NCBI RefSeq assembly: GCF_001881565.1
Contig: NZ_MPDJ01000009.1
Coordinates: 185,521-249,520 of the forward strand
Direction of reading: 5' to 3'
Origin: Eisenbergiella tayi
GTDB taxonomy: Bacteria > Bacillota > Clostridia > Lachnospirales > Lachnospiraceae
DNA length: 64,000 nucleotides
The notes beneath the pieces were generated by a model that saw only the letters and a program-made list of their open reading frames with translations, searched no databases and was not told the origin of the DNA. Both the position numbers and the translations under genes were made by a program. The stretch's first letter is position 1. Each line of letters begins with the position of its first letter. Shown here one piece after another: positions 46,208 through 55,625 of the stretch.

Positions 46208-47122
46208 TCAGCCCTTAACAGCCCCGACCTGCATACCCTGTGCAAAATACTTCTGTATAAACGGGTATACCAGAAGAATCGGGCCTATTGTCGCAATGAC
46301 ACAGGCATACTGTACATTCAGCTGATTCATGGCGCCGTTGCTGATCATCTGCTGGGAATCCGCCATATTGGCGGTTCCGGAAGTAAATACAATCTTTCGG
46401 AGCAGCATCTGAATGGGCTGCTTACCCGGATCCTTAATATAAAGCAGTGCTTCGTAATAACTGTTCCATACACCCACCACGCTGAACAGGCCGAAGGTGG
46501 CATAGAGGGCTTTGGAAAGGGGTACATATATCTTCGTCAGTATTTTCAAGTCCCCTGCGCCGTCTATTCTGGCAGCCTCCCTTATTTCCGGGGAAATCCC
46601 TTTATAAAAGGAGCGGTATACGAAAACATTGTAGGCCGTCACCGCGTTGGGCAAGATCAGCGACCACCAGCTGTTATAAAGGCCCAGATTCTGTATCAGC
46701 AGGTAGGTAGGGACCGTGCCGCCGCTGAAAAACATGGTAATCAGCAAAAATACGGACAGCTGCTTGCGCAGTACAAAATCCGGCACCATCATTACATACG
46801 CCATAAGGGATGTGAGGGAAAGGCTGATGACCATCGTCCCCACCGCTATCACAATGGTGTTCCAGTAGGCTCCCAGGATATTCTGCTCCTTAAAAAGCAT
46901 TTTGTAGCCGTCCACCATAAGCTCCCGCGGGAAAAAGGTAACCTGTCCCGTAGTGATCATCCGGTTGCTGGAAAGGGATGTCGCCACCACATTCAGGAAG
47001 GGATACAGGAAAATGACGGACAATATCAGCATGAAAAGAATCAGAAACACATCAAAAACCTTGCTCCCGATATATATTTTGCTTTCAGGCTGCGCCTGTT
47101 TCTTTGTTTTTCTCAATGACAT
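46208..47122 (-). CDS. ABC sugar permease, LplC/YtcP type, system 3
   Basis: A 304-residue membrane protein with the family segment NVVATSLSSNRMI, EAA loop REAARIDGAGDLKILTKIYVPLSKA and C-terminus GMQVGAVKG. It starts 13 bases after the LplB stop with GGGAGG. It forms the transmembrane channel with LplB. Confidence 0.92.
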   Translation of the reverse strand: MSLRKTKKQAQPESKIYIGSKVFDVFLILFMLILSVIFLYPFLNVVATSLSSNRMITTGQVTFFPRELMVDGYKMLFKEQNILGAYWNTIVIAVGTMVISLSLTSLMAYVMMVPDFVLRKQLSVFLLITMFFSGGTVPTYLLIQNLGLYNSWWSLILPNAVTAYNVFVYRSFYKGISPEIREAARIDGAGDLKILTKIYVPLSKALYATFGLFSVVGVWNSYYEALLYIKDPGKQPIQMLLRKIVFTSGTANMADSQQMISNGAMNQLNVQYACVIATIGPILLVYPFIQKYFAQGMQVGAVKG

Positions 47123-47135
47123 CTCACTCTCCTCC

Positions 47136-48095
47136 CTACCAAAGACTGTTTTCCGGATTGACTTTACGGGTTATCATATTGGCGCCGAATACCAGGATAA
47201 AACAGATGATGGAGACAAAGAGGTTTACGGCCGTGGAGTAGGAAAATTTCCCTTCCACAATACCTTTCTGGTATACAAAGGTTCCAATAACCTCCAGTTC
47301 ACTCCGGTTTGTATCATTCTGCATCAGCAGCACCTTTGTATAATCGCTGTTCAGTACATTGCCCACATTCATAATCAGCAGAACCGTTGTGGTGGGCATA
47401 ATCGTCGGCCAGATAATATTTTTTATTTTCTGCCAGCGGTTGGCACCGTCTATATTCGCCACATCATATAAAGAGGTATCCACATTGGATAAAGCGGACA
47501 GATACATGATGGAACCCCATCCGATTCCCTGCCATACGGCCGATCCCACATACATCAACAGGAAATATTTGCTTCCGTTGTTCATATCCACCCTTGCCAT
47601 TCCCAGAAGCTCCCGTATATCATTGAACAGCCCCGAGGTGGAACCGAACCCGTTCAGCATGGAACAGATAACCACCACCGATATGAAATGGGGGATGTAG
47701 GAAACGGTCTGAACCACTTTCTTATAGGTTTTTCCTCTCAGTTCATTCAGGAGGACGGCAAAAATAATCGGTGCGGGAAAAGTGAACAGCAGAGTGAGCG
47801 CTCCCACCCGGAAAGTATTCCATATTATCTGCCAGCAGTTTACGTTTTTGAAAAATGTGATAAAATTCTTGAAAAGGGGATCCAGCCATTTACTTCCCCA
47901 GACCCCTTTGGCTGATTTGTAATTTTTGAACGCAATCAGTATTCCGTACATGGGTATGTATTTGAAAATAATCACCATAATCACCGGAAGCAGCGCCATC
48001 AGCACGAGGGTTTTCTGCTTGCGCAGCTGTTTCCAGAAGCTTCTGCCGCCTGCCGCAGTATTCACCTGGACGGCGGCCCCTGTCTTCTTTGCCAT
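47136..48095 (-). CDS. ABC sugar permease, LplB/YteP type, system 3
   Basis: A 319-residue membrane protein with an N-terminal cytoplasmic arm of about 28 residues, first helix 29-50, KYIPMYGILIAFKNYKSAKG and EAA loop YDVANIDGANRWQKIKNIIWP. It is the first gene of operon 3 and lies behind the conserved promoter module at 48164-48230, with a leader of about 62 bases. AAGGAG ribosome site. Confidence 0.92.
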   Translation of the reverse strand: MAKKTGAAVQVNTAAGGRSFWKQLRKQKTLVLMALLPVIMVIIFKYIPMYGILIAFKNYKSAKGVWGSKWLDPLFKNFITFFKNVNCWQIIWNTFRVGALTLLFTFPAPIIFAVLLNELRGKTYKKVVQTVSYIPHFISVVVICSMLNGFGSTSGLFNDIRELLGMARVDMNNGSKYFLLMYVGSAVWQGIGWGSIMYLSALSNVDTSLYDVANIDGANRWQKIKNIIWPTIMPTTTVLLIMNVGNVLNSDYTKVLLMQNDTNRSELEVIGTFVYQKGIVEGKFSYSTAVNLFVSIICFILVFGANMITRKVNPENSLW

Positions 48096-48163
48096 ATCTT
48101 TTTCTCCTTTTCCATGTTCTCTGTCTGAAATGGAATCCTGTTCTGTCTGTTTTCGATGTATTA

Positions 48164-48230
48164 ATTATAGTTTTGGGAAAAATGGTTTTGAATGGAGGAA
48201 ACACAAAAGGTTTATGTATATTTCACACAT
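48164..48230 (-). promoter_or_regulatory. Regulated promoter of ABC system 3 (shared module, copy 2)
   Basis: On the minus strand: -10 TATAAT (48169-48164), 17-base spacer, -35 TTCAAA (48192-48187), and an upstream motif ending at 48230. The 45 bases 48186-48230 match 37215-37259 at 37 positions. It lies in the 243-base divergent region between LplB and the YesM kinase at 48339, so the adjacent YesN regulator (50200) is the natural candidate activator. The same motif may also serve the plus-strand kinase promoter, for which I see no confident hexamers. Confidence 0.82.
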
Positions 48231-48338
48231 TTTTTATGCCTCCGGGGCAATTTATGCAAATTTCTTATATTCTTCATAGAATTTTACATATTCTCCGGCA
48301 GAGGATTTATTATAAAATGGACTTGGAGGAATTCACCT

Positions 48339-50222
48339 ATGAAAAAGCGAAAAACACTGCTTCTGCCGCTGGCAAGACAGTTTACGGTCATATTGATCCT
48401 TTTCACCCTGTGTACGGTATGTATTACCATATACAGCACGTTCGGTTATTCACGGCTGCAGACAAGCTTTCTGAATAACAGCCTGGAATCCTACTCCGCC
48501 CAGCTTGCAAAGAGTACAAGAGAAGCTTATGAAAGCTACGAAAACATCTGTTACAGCATTGCCTACAGTCAGGTCGTCCAGAATTACCTGATGAGTGAAA
48601 ACCGCGGAAAATCCTATGAAAACTACCGGCAGCTGGAAAACCAGCTGAGCAATACGGCCCTTTTGAATCCTTATATTATAGACATTGCCGTTTACGGACA
48701 GGACAGCACCTTTGCCTCCCTGTGCGGCTCCGCTTCCAATTATGAAGAGTTTTCCCGATCGCTTTCAGATTCCCGGTTTCCTTACCGTTCAGCCGGCGTC
48801 GCCACGGTCAACCGTACACTCTGTCACGTCCTTGCCATGCCTATCTACTCTCTCGGCACCGGGGAAAGCCGTTATCTTGGCATTCTCTTTCTGGCCATTG
48901 ATGTGAATAACCTGCTTGGCAACAGCCTGAAAAGTGATGAAAATGATTACGACCCCAGGATTCTCTTCACTGACGCCTCCGGCCAGCTGATATACGGAGA
49001 GCCGCAGCTGTATGACGCTCTGTGCCGGGAAGAGGATCGCAGTGATGTTTTTCAGATTCAGGAAACTTCCGACAATCCTGTCACCTACGCGGTGACGGGG
49101 TATTCCATACCGGGCATTGAGCATACCCTGTATGTGCTTATCGATAAAAGCCAGATCACCCGGCAGGTTGCCCGGATTTCCGGACGGCAGCTGTTGGTCA
49201 TGTGCGCGATAACCTTTCTGGCCCTGTTATTTCTTTTCCTGCTCTACCGCCCTTTGATCCGCTCCCTGAAACAGCTTACGGATTTTATGAATACCATTTC
49301 TTCCGGCGACCGGCGGGCCATGAAAGAAGGGGCCGTCATCCATCAGGGCCTGATCGGCTCCAAAGAAATCAGTGAAATTTCCACTGCCTTCAATGACATG
49401 CTCATTGAGACGGAAAAGCTGAACCATACGATATTCGACACTTATACGCGGATGTATGAGTTGGAAAACAACAACAGGAAAACGGAGATTGCCTTTCTCC
49501 GCAGCCAGATCAATCCGCATTTTCTTTATAATACACTGACCATGATCTGCGGCCTGGCAGCGGAGGGGATGGACGATAAAATCATTTCCGTTACCGGCGC
49601 ACTGTCCCGAATCTTCCGCTACAGTATTAAAGGAAGCGATATGGTGACTCTGGAAGAGGAAATGAGTATCGTCAGATCATATCTGATGATACAGAAAGAA
49701 CGTTTTGAGGATCGTTTTACCGTACGTTACGAATTTTCCGAGGATTCCCACGACTGTCTCATTCCCAAAATGGTCATACAGCCCCTTGTGGAAAATGCCA
49801 TCGTCCATGGCCTGGAAAAAAGCCTGGAGCCCGGCGAGCTTCTTATCGGGGCAGGCCGCAATCCCGAACACGGATATCTGGCCATATGGATCTTTGATAC
49901 CGGTGTGGGAATGCCGGAAAGCAAGCTGGCGGAGCTTCGGGAATCCATCCACCGGTCCGTATACAACAAAACCGGGGATGCCTCCGCTGATCTGGAGGAT
50001 CTGGATTCCCAGAATCATGAAAGCATCGGCATTCTGAATGTAAACAGCCGGATGGTCTTGTATTACGGCACCGACTATACCCTTCTGATCGATTCCGAAG
50101 AAGGGGTCGGCACCAATATCCAGATTCGTGTTCCTTATCGGCTCAAGTCAGATACAAATGCCCGGGCCGCACAGAATACTAACAGCAAAGGAGAAAACCA
50201 TGTACCAGGCAATTGTGATTGA
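48339..50222 (+). CDS. YesM-type sensor histidine kinase, system 3
   Basis: The 627-residue kinase has a helix at about 12-32, an extracytoplasmic sensor to about 285, a second helix, HAMP, the motif RSQINPHFLYNTLTMICGL and an ATPase domain with QPLVENAIVHGLEKS, DTGVGMP and SIGILNVNSRM. The frame is open from 48192, but GGAGG precedes the ATG at 48339, and the earlier part is the regulatory region. It overlaps the regulator gene by 23 bases. The order kinase, regulator, binding lipoprotein differs from system 2. Confidence 0.93.
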   Translation: MKKRKTLLLPLARQFTVILILFTLCTVCITIYSTFGYSRLQTSFLNNSLESYSAQLAKSTREAYESYENICYSIAYSQVVQNYLMSENRGKSYENYRQLENQLSNTALLNPYIIDIAVYGQDSTFASLCGSASNYEEFSRSLSDSRFPYRSAGVATVNRTLCHVLAMPIYSLGTGESRYLGILFLAIDVNNLLGNSLKSDENDYDPRILFTDASGQLIYGEPQLYDALCREEDRSDVFQIQETSDNPVTYAVTGYSIPGIEHTLYVLIDKSQITRQVARISGRQLLVMCAITFLALLFLFLLYRPLIRSLKQLTDFMNTISSGDRRAMKEGAVIHQGLIGSKEISEISTAFNDMLIETEKLNHTIFDTYTRMYELENNNRKTEIAFLRSQINPHFLYNTLTMICGLAAEGMDDKIISVTGALSRIFRYSIKGSDMVTLEEEMSIVRSYLMIQKERFEDRFTVRYEFSEDSHDCLIPKMVIQPLVENAIVHGLEKSLEPGELLIGAGRNPEHGYLAIWIFDTGVGMPESKLAELRESIHRSVYNKTGDASADLEDLDSQNHESIGILNVNSRMVLYYGTDYTLLIDSEEGVGTNIQIRVPYRLKSDTNARAAQNTNSKGENHVPGNCD

Positions 50223-51006
50223 TGACGAAAAATGGGTGGTAAAAAGCCTGATAGCAACCATACGGGATCAGGAATACTTTGAAATCACGGCTGAATTTTA
50301 CGACGGCCTTTCCGGGCTGGAGTACATCCGTGCCCATGAGCCCTGTCTGGCGTTTGTGGATGTGCGTCTGCCGGGCATGGGAGGGCTGGATATCCTGCAG
50401 GCCGCCCACGCGGAAAACCTGAGCACCCTGTTCATTATGATCAGCGGGCATGCAGAATTCGCCTATGCGCAGAAAGCCATGTTCCATAATGCCATAGGTT
50501 ATTGCCTGAAGCCGTTTTCCAGGAGTGAGCTGCTTGATTCCATGCAGAAAGCATACCAGCTTCTGGAAGACCAGAAGGAAAAGACGCCTGAAGGAGAAAA
50601 TTCATCTTCTTCCCCGGACCATACAAAGGTATTCGTCCCCAGACACCTGACCGCCTTCCATAAATCCGTGCAGATGATGATCGATTATACGGAGCAGCAT
50701 TATCAGAAGGATATTTCCATACAGGATCTGGCGGAGCACTGTTCCATCAATGCCAATTATGCAAGCCAGATATTCAAACAGGAAATGGGATTCACCTTTA
50801 TCAGCTACCTCACCGGCCTCCGGATCGATCATGCCACCTGGCTGCTCACTCATACGGAGCAGACGGTCTTTCTCATCGCCACCCAGGTTGGCTACAGCGA
50901 TTACTTTTATTTTGCCAAGGTCTTCAAAAAAGTGACCGGACGGACGCCGACCGCTTATCGTAAGGATATTGAAAAAACAGAGGATGAGCTTCCTCCGTCC
51001 AGATAA
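50200..51006 (+). CDS. YesN-type response regulator, system 3
   Basis: The 268-residue protein has a receiver (DDEK near 8-11, phospho-acceptor Asp 54 in AFVDVRLPGMGGL, Lys in YCLKPFSRSE) and an AraC double HTH (IQDLAEHCSINANYASQIFKQE; IATQVGYSDYFYFAKVFKK). The ATG at 50200 has AAAGGAG upstream, whereas the frame is open from 50128 inside the kinase gene. It probably binds the motif at 48186-48230 and, by sequence match, the one at 37215-37259, linking transporter 3 with the glycosidase operon. Confidence 0.92.
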   Translation: MYQAIVIDDEKWVVKSLIATIRDQEYFEITAEFYDGLSGLEYIRAHEPCLAFVDVRLPGMGGLDILQAAHAENLSTLFIMISGHAEFAYAQKAMFHNAIGYCLKPFSRSELLDSMQKAYQLLEDQKEKTPEGENSSSSPDHTKVFVPRHLTAFHKSVQMMIDYTEQHYQKDISIQDLAEHCSINANYASQIFKQEMGFTFISYLTGLRIDHATWLLTHTEQTVFLIATQVGYSDYFYFAKVFKKVTGRTPTAYRKDIEKTEDELPPSR

Positions 51007-51041
51007 AAATGTACATGCCTGGCCATATAAGGAGAACTCAC

Positions 51042-52703
51042 ATGCGAAAAAAAATTTTGTCCGCCCTGCTGCCCCTTATCCTCTGTTTTACCCTTATCCT
51101 TCCCGGCTGTTCCGCCGACGGGCAGACTGCTGCGCCGGACCGTTCCGTCCTTCCGGAATCCCTGCAGTCCCTTTCCTTTGAGGAACATCTGGATATCAGC
51201 GTCGGCTACTGGAATATCGAGGAAATGGTAAAAGCCTCCCAGCCGGACGGCATGACAAGTTATATAGAGGAATTATTCAATATCACGCTTCATCCGGTGT
51301 CCGTAACCTGGTCCAACTATAAAGAGCGCTACCAGATACTCAGCGCCACGGGCAGCCTTCCGGATGTATTTGCCACGATCACACTGTCATCCAATGACAA
51401 TAACGATTCCGCGACCTTTGCCGATATGATAGAAACAGGTTCCATCCGGGCACTGCCTGAAGATCTTTCCTCCTTTCCCCTGCTGCATTCGCTGCTGGAA
51501 TCCGTTTCCTATACACAGTATATGGACGGCCGCTATTATGCCATTCCCAGAGCCTCCTTCATGGATTCCATACTGGGCGCTACCGACGCGGCCATGCTTG
51601 TACGCAGAGACTGGATGGATAACCTCGGCCTGAAGGATCCGGAAAATCTGGAGGAGTTCGCCGCCATGTGTTCCGCCTTCGCCCATGAGGATCCGGACGG
51701 AAACGGCCTGGATGATACCATCGGCTACAATGTAAACAATCTTTCCGCTCTGGGCAAATGGGTGATCCTGGGCATCTCCCCGGAATGCAACGTTTATTCC
51801 TGGATTGCAGAAGACGGCCGTTTTGTCCCCTCCTGGGCAACGGAAAGCTTCAAGGATGTGGTCGCCGCATACCGCAGGCTCTATGAGACCGGCGGGCTGG
51901 ATCCTGAATTTTATTCCAAAGCTCCCAATACAGTTATGGAGAATTTTGCTTCCGGAAGGCTGGGCGCCCTGGAATATAAGTCCTCTCCATCCTCCTTAAT
52001 GGAATTGAAGGACAAATGGGACGTCATGAACGATAAGCCCTTCGAGGAATGTGTGGATGTCCTCCCTGTTTTTGCCGCTCCCGACGGTGTCCGTTACAGC
52101 AATTCCAGCTGTATTTTCTGGTCTGAGTCCTATATTTCCTCAAAAGCTGATGACCGGAAGCTGGAACGAATCCTGGCTTTGTTCGAATTTCTCCTTTCCT
52201 CCCGTGGACAGGAATTCTGCCATTATGGTATAGAAGGGGTTGATTACAGGAACACGGAAGACGGCTATCAATGCCTGCTGGACACCGGTTCCGAAAGCCT
52301 GACCACCACTCTCAGCCGCAAATACCCTTCCGATATCCTGTTTTCCGGCATTGCCACCTGGGGCGGTGGCTGGGAGGATTTTGAAGAAAACGGGATGAAT
52401 GAACTGCGGTACGGAGGCGCCTGCGTAAGGCTGGCCCGTAAATCGGCGCTCTGGTACCGGGACAATACTACTCAGCTGGAAAGGCCCTATGCCTTTCTTA
52501 TCTATCCAAAAGAATCCACCAAGCAGTTCAGTACCTCCCAGGCCTTTGATGCCTTTGTAAACTGCATCATCGGAAGCGGTGACGCCGTTTCTATGTGGGA
52601 GGATTATCTGGAAGAGATGCGATCCCTCGGACTGGAAGAATATATCGACAGGCAGAACGAAAACTACGGAAGGCAGGAGTATACAAGCTCCCGCCTTCCG
52701 TAG
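51042..52703 (+). CDS. Orphan solute-binding lipoprotein co-transcribed with the YesM/YesN pair
   Basis: The 553-residue protein has the lipobox LPGC (Cys 23) and a family-1 binding fold (HLDISVGYWNIEEMV, GSLPDVFATITLSS, RRDWMDNLGLKDPENLEEF). The ATG at 51042 follows AAGGAG. It is 35 bases after the regulator gene and has no permease of its own. It either supplies the system 3 channel with a second ligand or acts as a sensing subunit that presents sugar to the YesM ectodomain. The stop codon lies within the descending arm of a terminator hairpin. Confidence 0.9.
   Translation: MRKKILSALLPLILCFTLILPGCSADGQTAAPDRSVLPESLQSLSFEEHLDISVGYWNIEEMVKASQPDGMTSYIEELFNITLHPVSVTWSNYKERYQILSATGSLPDVFATITLSSNDNNDSATFADMIETGSIRALPEDLSSFPLLHSLLESVSYTQYMDGRYYAIPRASFMDSILGATDAAMLVRRDWMDNLGLKDPENLEEFAAMCSAFAHEDPDGNGLDDTIGYNVNNLSALGKWVILGISPECNVYSWIAEDGRFVPSWATESFKDVVAAYRRLYETGGLDPEFYSKAPNTVMENFASGRLGALEYKSSPSSLMELKDKWDVMNDKPFEECVDVLPVFAAPDGVRYSNSSCIFWSESYISSKADDRKLERILALFEFLLSSRGQEFCHYGIEGVDYRNTEDGYQCLLDTGSESLTTTLSRKYPSDILFSGIATWGGGWEDFEENGMNELRYGGACVRLARKSALWYRDNTTQLERPYAFLIYPKESTKQFSTSQAFDAFVNCIIGSGDAVSMWEDYLEEMRSLGLEEYIDRQNENYGRQEYTSSRLP
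52664..52703. terminator. Terminator embedded in the end of the orphan binding-protein gene
   Basis: CTACGGAAGGC-A-GGAG pairs with CTCC-C-GCCTTCCGTAG (16-base stem, one mismatch, 8-base loop). The last three bases of the stem are the TAG stop codon. Plus-strand tail TTCCTTCTTTTTATTC. It sits between convergent genes only 10 bases apart and can serve both. Confidence 0.82.
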
Positions 52704-52713
52704 TTCCTTCTTT

Positions 52714-54144
52714 TTATTCTTCTATTTTCAGCACATAGGCATAGTCACAGGGTTTCCGTTCCGGAGCTTTGACATGCAGAGCTTCTCCGTCCCTGATAAA
52801 GGTCAGCGGCTCCTTCTGTCCTATGAGAGTAACCCTTCCCACCTTCTTTGCGCAGGGCCCGTTTTCCCTCAGGGTGCAGATGCGGAACCATCCCTCCTCC
52901 GGCCAGCCCATGGCAATGGCATACAGGGTTTCTCCGCGGGTAGTAAAGCGGTAATCCCTGCCGGTAAGGACATTGCTGCGTACATCTGCCGCCGCCCCCT
53001 TATCCAGCTGTTCCGCTATTCTTTGTGTATCATAATCGGCATCTTCCACCACCGTAGGCCCTTCCGCCGCGATGAAATACGGCCTTGTTTCATAAATGGC
53101 CTCTCCGTTCAGCGCCAGCCAGTCCCCGATTTCCTCCAGCGTCTTCACCGCATCCGGGTGAAAGGATCCGTCCGCATAGGGACCCACATTCAGAAGCAGG
53201 TTTCCGTTTTTGGATACGATATCACAAAGCTGGTGGATGATACACTCTGCGGATTTATATTTGGGATTCTGAACCATTGACCAGGTAACATTATCCTCCA
53301 GCCTGTCATCCGACTGCCAGGGAAAGGGCCTGGGCGCTTCGAACCGGCCGCATTCAATATCAAACACGCCGATTCCTTCCGGGAAATCCTCCTGCTTATA
53401 GGTGATGATCCCGTCCGTTTTCCCTTTGGTATGATAATAATAGTCCGCCGCCGCATAACGGTATTCTTCCCCGATAATAAAGGTACGGCTGTCAAAATAC
53501 ACCACATCCGGTTCATATTTGTCCACGACCTCACATACCTTTTCCTTCCAGATTCTGCAGAAGTCTTTATCCGGATAGCGGTAAGGCATGTAGCGGTTCG
53601 TCTCCAGAGGCAGGGCAGGGCCGTAATATTTCTCATTATCAGGCAGGTAGACGTCCGCTTCGTTGTCCGTGGACATAAACCATCCCCAAAGCCACTGATG
53701 ATGGAACGTGGCAAGGGTACGGATACCCTTTTTGCGGAATGCCTCCGTGCATTCTCCCACCACATCTCTTCCGGGGCCGTAGTTCACACTGTTGACCGGA
53801 TTTACCTTACTGTCCCACATGGAAAAATTATCCGCATGCTCGGAAACCGGCCCGGCATATCTGGCACCTGAACGTTTAACCAATTCTGCCCACTCATCCG
53901 CATCGAACTTTTCCCCTCTCATCATGGGATAAAAATCCTTATAGCCGAAATCATGCAGGCTGCCGTAGGTTTTTTCGTGATACAGGTTCTGTTCCAGGCC
54001 CTTGGCATACATGTTGCGGGAATACCACTCGTTCATACAGGCCGGAACGCTGTAGGGGCCCCAGTGGAAAAACAGCCCGAATTTTGCATCCCGGAACCAC
54101 TTCGGAGCCTCTTTAGCCACACTGCTCCAATCTATCTCTTTCAT
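52714..54144 (-). CDS. Alpha-L-fucosidase, GH29 (second copy)
   Basis: The 476-residue cytoplasmic enzyme has the same architecture and numbering as the first GH29: FGLFFHWGPYSVP near the start, GPVSEHADNFSMWDS, FHHQWLWGWF and predicted nucleophile Asp 218 in DVVYFDSR. By eye the two share well over half of their residues, most in the barrel and fewer in the last 100. It is the final gene of the second glycosidase operon; its ATG overlaps the esterase stop by four bases. Two copies under different promoters suggest different substrates or induction signals. Confidence 0.94.
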   Translation of the reverse strand: MKEIDWSSVAKEAPKWFRDAKFGLFFHWGPYSVPACMNEWYSRNMYAKGLEQNLYHEKTYGSLHDFGYKDFYPMMRGEKFDADEWAELVKRSGARYAGPVSEHADNFSMWDSKVNPVNSVNYGPGRDVVGECTEAFRKKGIRTLATFHHQWLWGWFMSTDNEADVYLPDNEKYYGPALPLETNRYMPYRYPDKDFCRIWKEKVCEVVDKYEPDVVYFDSRTFIIGEEYRYAAADYYYHTKGKTDGIITYKQEDFPEGIGVFDIECGRFEAPRPFPWQSDDRLEDNVTWSMVQNPKYKSAECIIHQLCDIVSKNGNLLLNVGPYADGSFHPDAVKTLEEIGDWLALNGEAIYETRPYFIAAEGPTVVEDADYDTQRIAEQLDKGAAADVRSNVLTGRDYRFTTRGETLYAIAMGWPEEGWFRICTLRENGPCAKKVGRVTLIGQKEPLTFIRDGEALHVKAPERKPCDYAYVLKIEE

Positions 54145-55583
54145 CTTCTTTCTCCTCCTGTCTGTTCCAGACTGATCCGGTAAAAGGACAGCGGCGGCAT
54201 ATATGTCACCTCATCCACCATGGGAAGCTTTACCGGATCCGCCTCCCAGGCGAAGGACAGCACAGCTGTTTCCCCGGGTTCTCTGTCAAGCTCCAGGTAT
54301 ACCCGGTTTTTGTCCTCCCGGTTTGCCCGGATGCTTTTTATTTCCACAGGACCGGCGCTGTCCTCCAGGGTGAAGCCGCTGTCCCTGCCGTTGGCCGAAT
54401 ACAGCATAAAGCAGTTCTTTACATGGGCAAAGGTAATGCGCAGCCATGTTCCCTGTAGCTCCAGCCTTTCTTTTTCTTCCTGCTCTGCTATCACAGCCCC
54501 GCCAAAGTCCGGCGCTTCGAATTCCTCCGCCCCGTTAAGCACGCAGGCACACTGTCTCGCCAGCCGGATCCCTAACGCCACATTTGCCTGGGCGCTGTTA
54601 TGTACGCTGTCCGACTGGCTCAGATTGGTGGTGGGAAGCACGGAAACCGCCGGAATGGACAGAGCCGCTCTCCTCTGGGCCTCTCTGACCATTCCCCATG
54701 CTTCGTCAAACGGACCGTTAATGAAGCGGTTCAGCTGCATAGTGAAGAAGGGGATCTCATAACCCAGGGCAGCGCGCAGGGCTTCCGCCAGTTCCCGAAA
54801 ATGCTCTCCATATGCCTCAGCCTGCTCCGGCCGGGTATCCTCACAGCCCTGATACCACAGGACTCCCGCATAGCGCCCCTTTGTTTCCCGTATTTTATTC
54901 ATCATATTTCCATAAAGATCCCCATCCTTCGGATTCCAGCGCTCTATAGAAGAACCTCCCTGAGCCGTCTGGATCAGGCCGACAGGCATTCCCGTCAGTT
55001 CATAATATTTTTTGCCAAAAGAAAGATAAGGCGATACTCCCGGTATCCCCATTTCTTCGTTGGGAAGAGATCCGGCTGCAGTACTTTCGTTCATGGGATG
55101 GCTTGCCAGATCCCATTGATTCCGGTTTCGGAACAAATGTACGCACAGATGGGGCGGATCCGTACAGTAATCCTTCCCGTATCCGGCGGAATTGGACTGT
55201 CCCGCTATCAGAAACAGATTTCCCACTCCCACATGAAGGACACAGTCCCCCCGGTACAGCCATGTCAGGTTCGGCAGCGTGCTCCTAGTCTCCAGGCTGG
55301 TCTCAATCCGGTACAGCCCTCCGGCCGGAATGACAAGCTCCGTCTGAAAGCTGCCTGTGAAGTTCTCTCCCTGCGTCACCTGTACTGCCGGTGTCCAGGG
55401 AATCACCGTCGTATTATCGTCTTCCCGCATAACGCGCACTACCGGCGTGGCGGAGGCAACGCCCACTTCAATGGCCGCTGGGTGTACCTTATAAGTTCCT
55501 GCCAGTTCCACCGTGGCCTTTCCCTTTTCCTGCTGTATGATTTCCCAGTCCGACGGACCGGATGTCAATGTGATTCCATGCAT
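54141..55583 (-). CDS. Sialate O-acetylesterase-like SGNH hydrolase (SASA domain)
   Basis: The 480-residue protein has a beta-rich N-terminal domain (about 1-115), then an SGNH-type SASA domain with the nucleophile Ser 130 in LIAGQSNSAGYG, the block GGSSIERWNPKDG, LWYQGCEDT and the Asp-His pair in SDSVHNSAQANVALG, and a beta C-terminal part. No signal peptide. Bacterial members remove O-acetyl groups from sialic acid or from plant polysaccharides. In this setting, de-acetylation of an imported plant oligosaccharide fits better than sialic acid, as no sialidase or Nan gene is present. Ribosome site GAGGG. Confidence 0.88.
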   Translation of the reverse strand: MHGITLTSGPSDWEIIQQEKGKATVELAGTYKVHPAAIEVGVASATPVVRVMREDDNTTVIPWTPAVQVTQGENFTGSFQTELVIPAGGLYRIETSLETRSTLPNLTWLYRGDCVLHVGVGNLFLIAGQSNSAGYGKDYCTDPPHLCVHLFRNRNQWDLASHPMNESTAAGSLPNEEMGIPGVSPYLSFGKKYYELTGMPVGLIQTAQGGSSIERWNPKDGDLYGNMMNKIRETKGRYAGVLWYQGCEDTRPEQAEAYGEHFRELAEALRAALGYEIPFFTMQLNRFINGPFDEAWGMVREAQRRAALSIPAVSVLPTTNLSQSDSVHNSAQANVALGIRLARQCACVLNGAEEFEAPDFGGAVIAEQEEKERLELQGTWLRITFAHVKNCFMLYSANGRDSGFTLEDSAGPVEIKSIRANREDKNRVYLELDREPGETAVLSFAWEADPVKLPMVDEVTYMPPLSFYRISLEQTGGERR

Positions 55584-55625
55584 ATGGCTGCCCTCATTTC
55601 TTTGCCGGTCAATCTGCCCGGCATG

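Noticed and set aside
54141..55583. A sialic-acid catabolic function for the SASA esterase operon
   Set aside because: No sialidase, NanA, NanE or NanK gene is in the window; the surrounding enzymes act on plant-type sugars, so the name reflects domain homology only.
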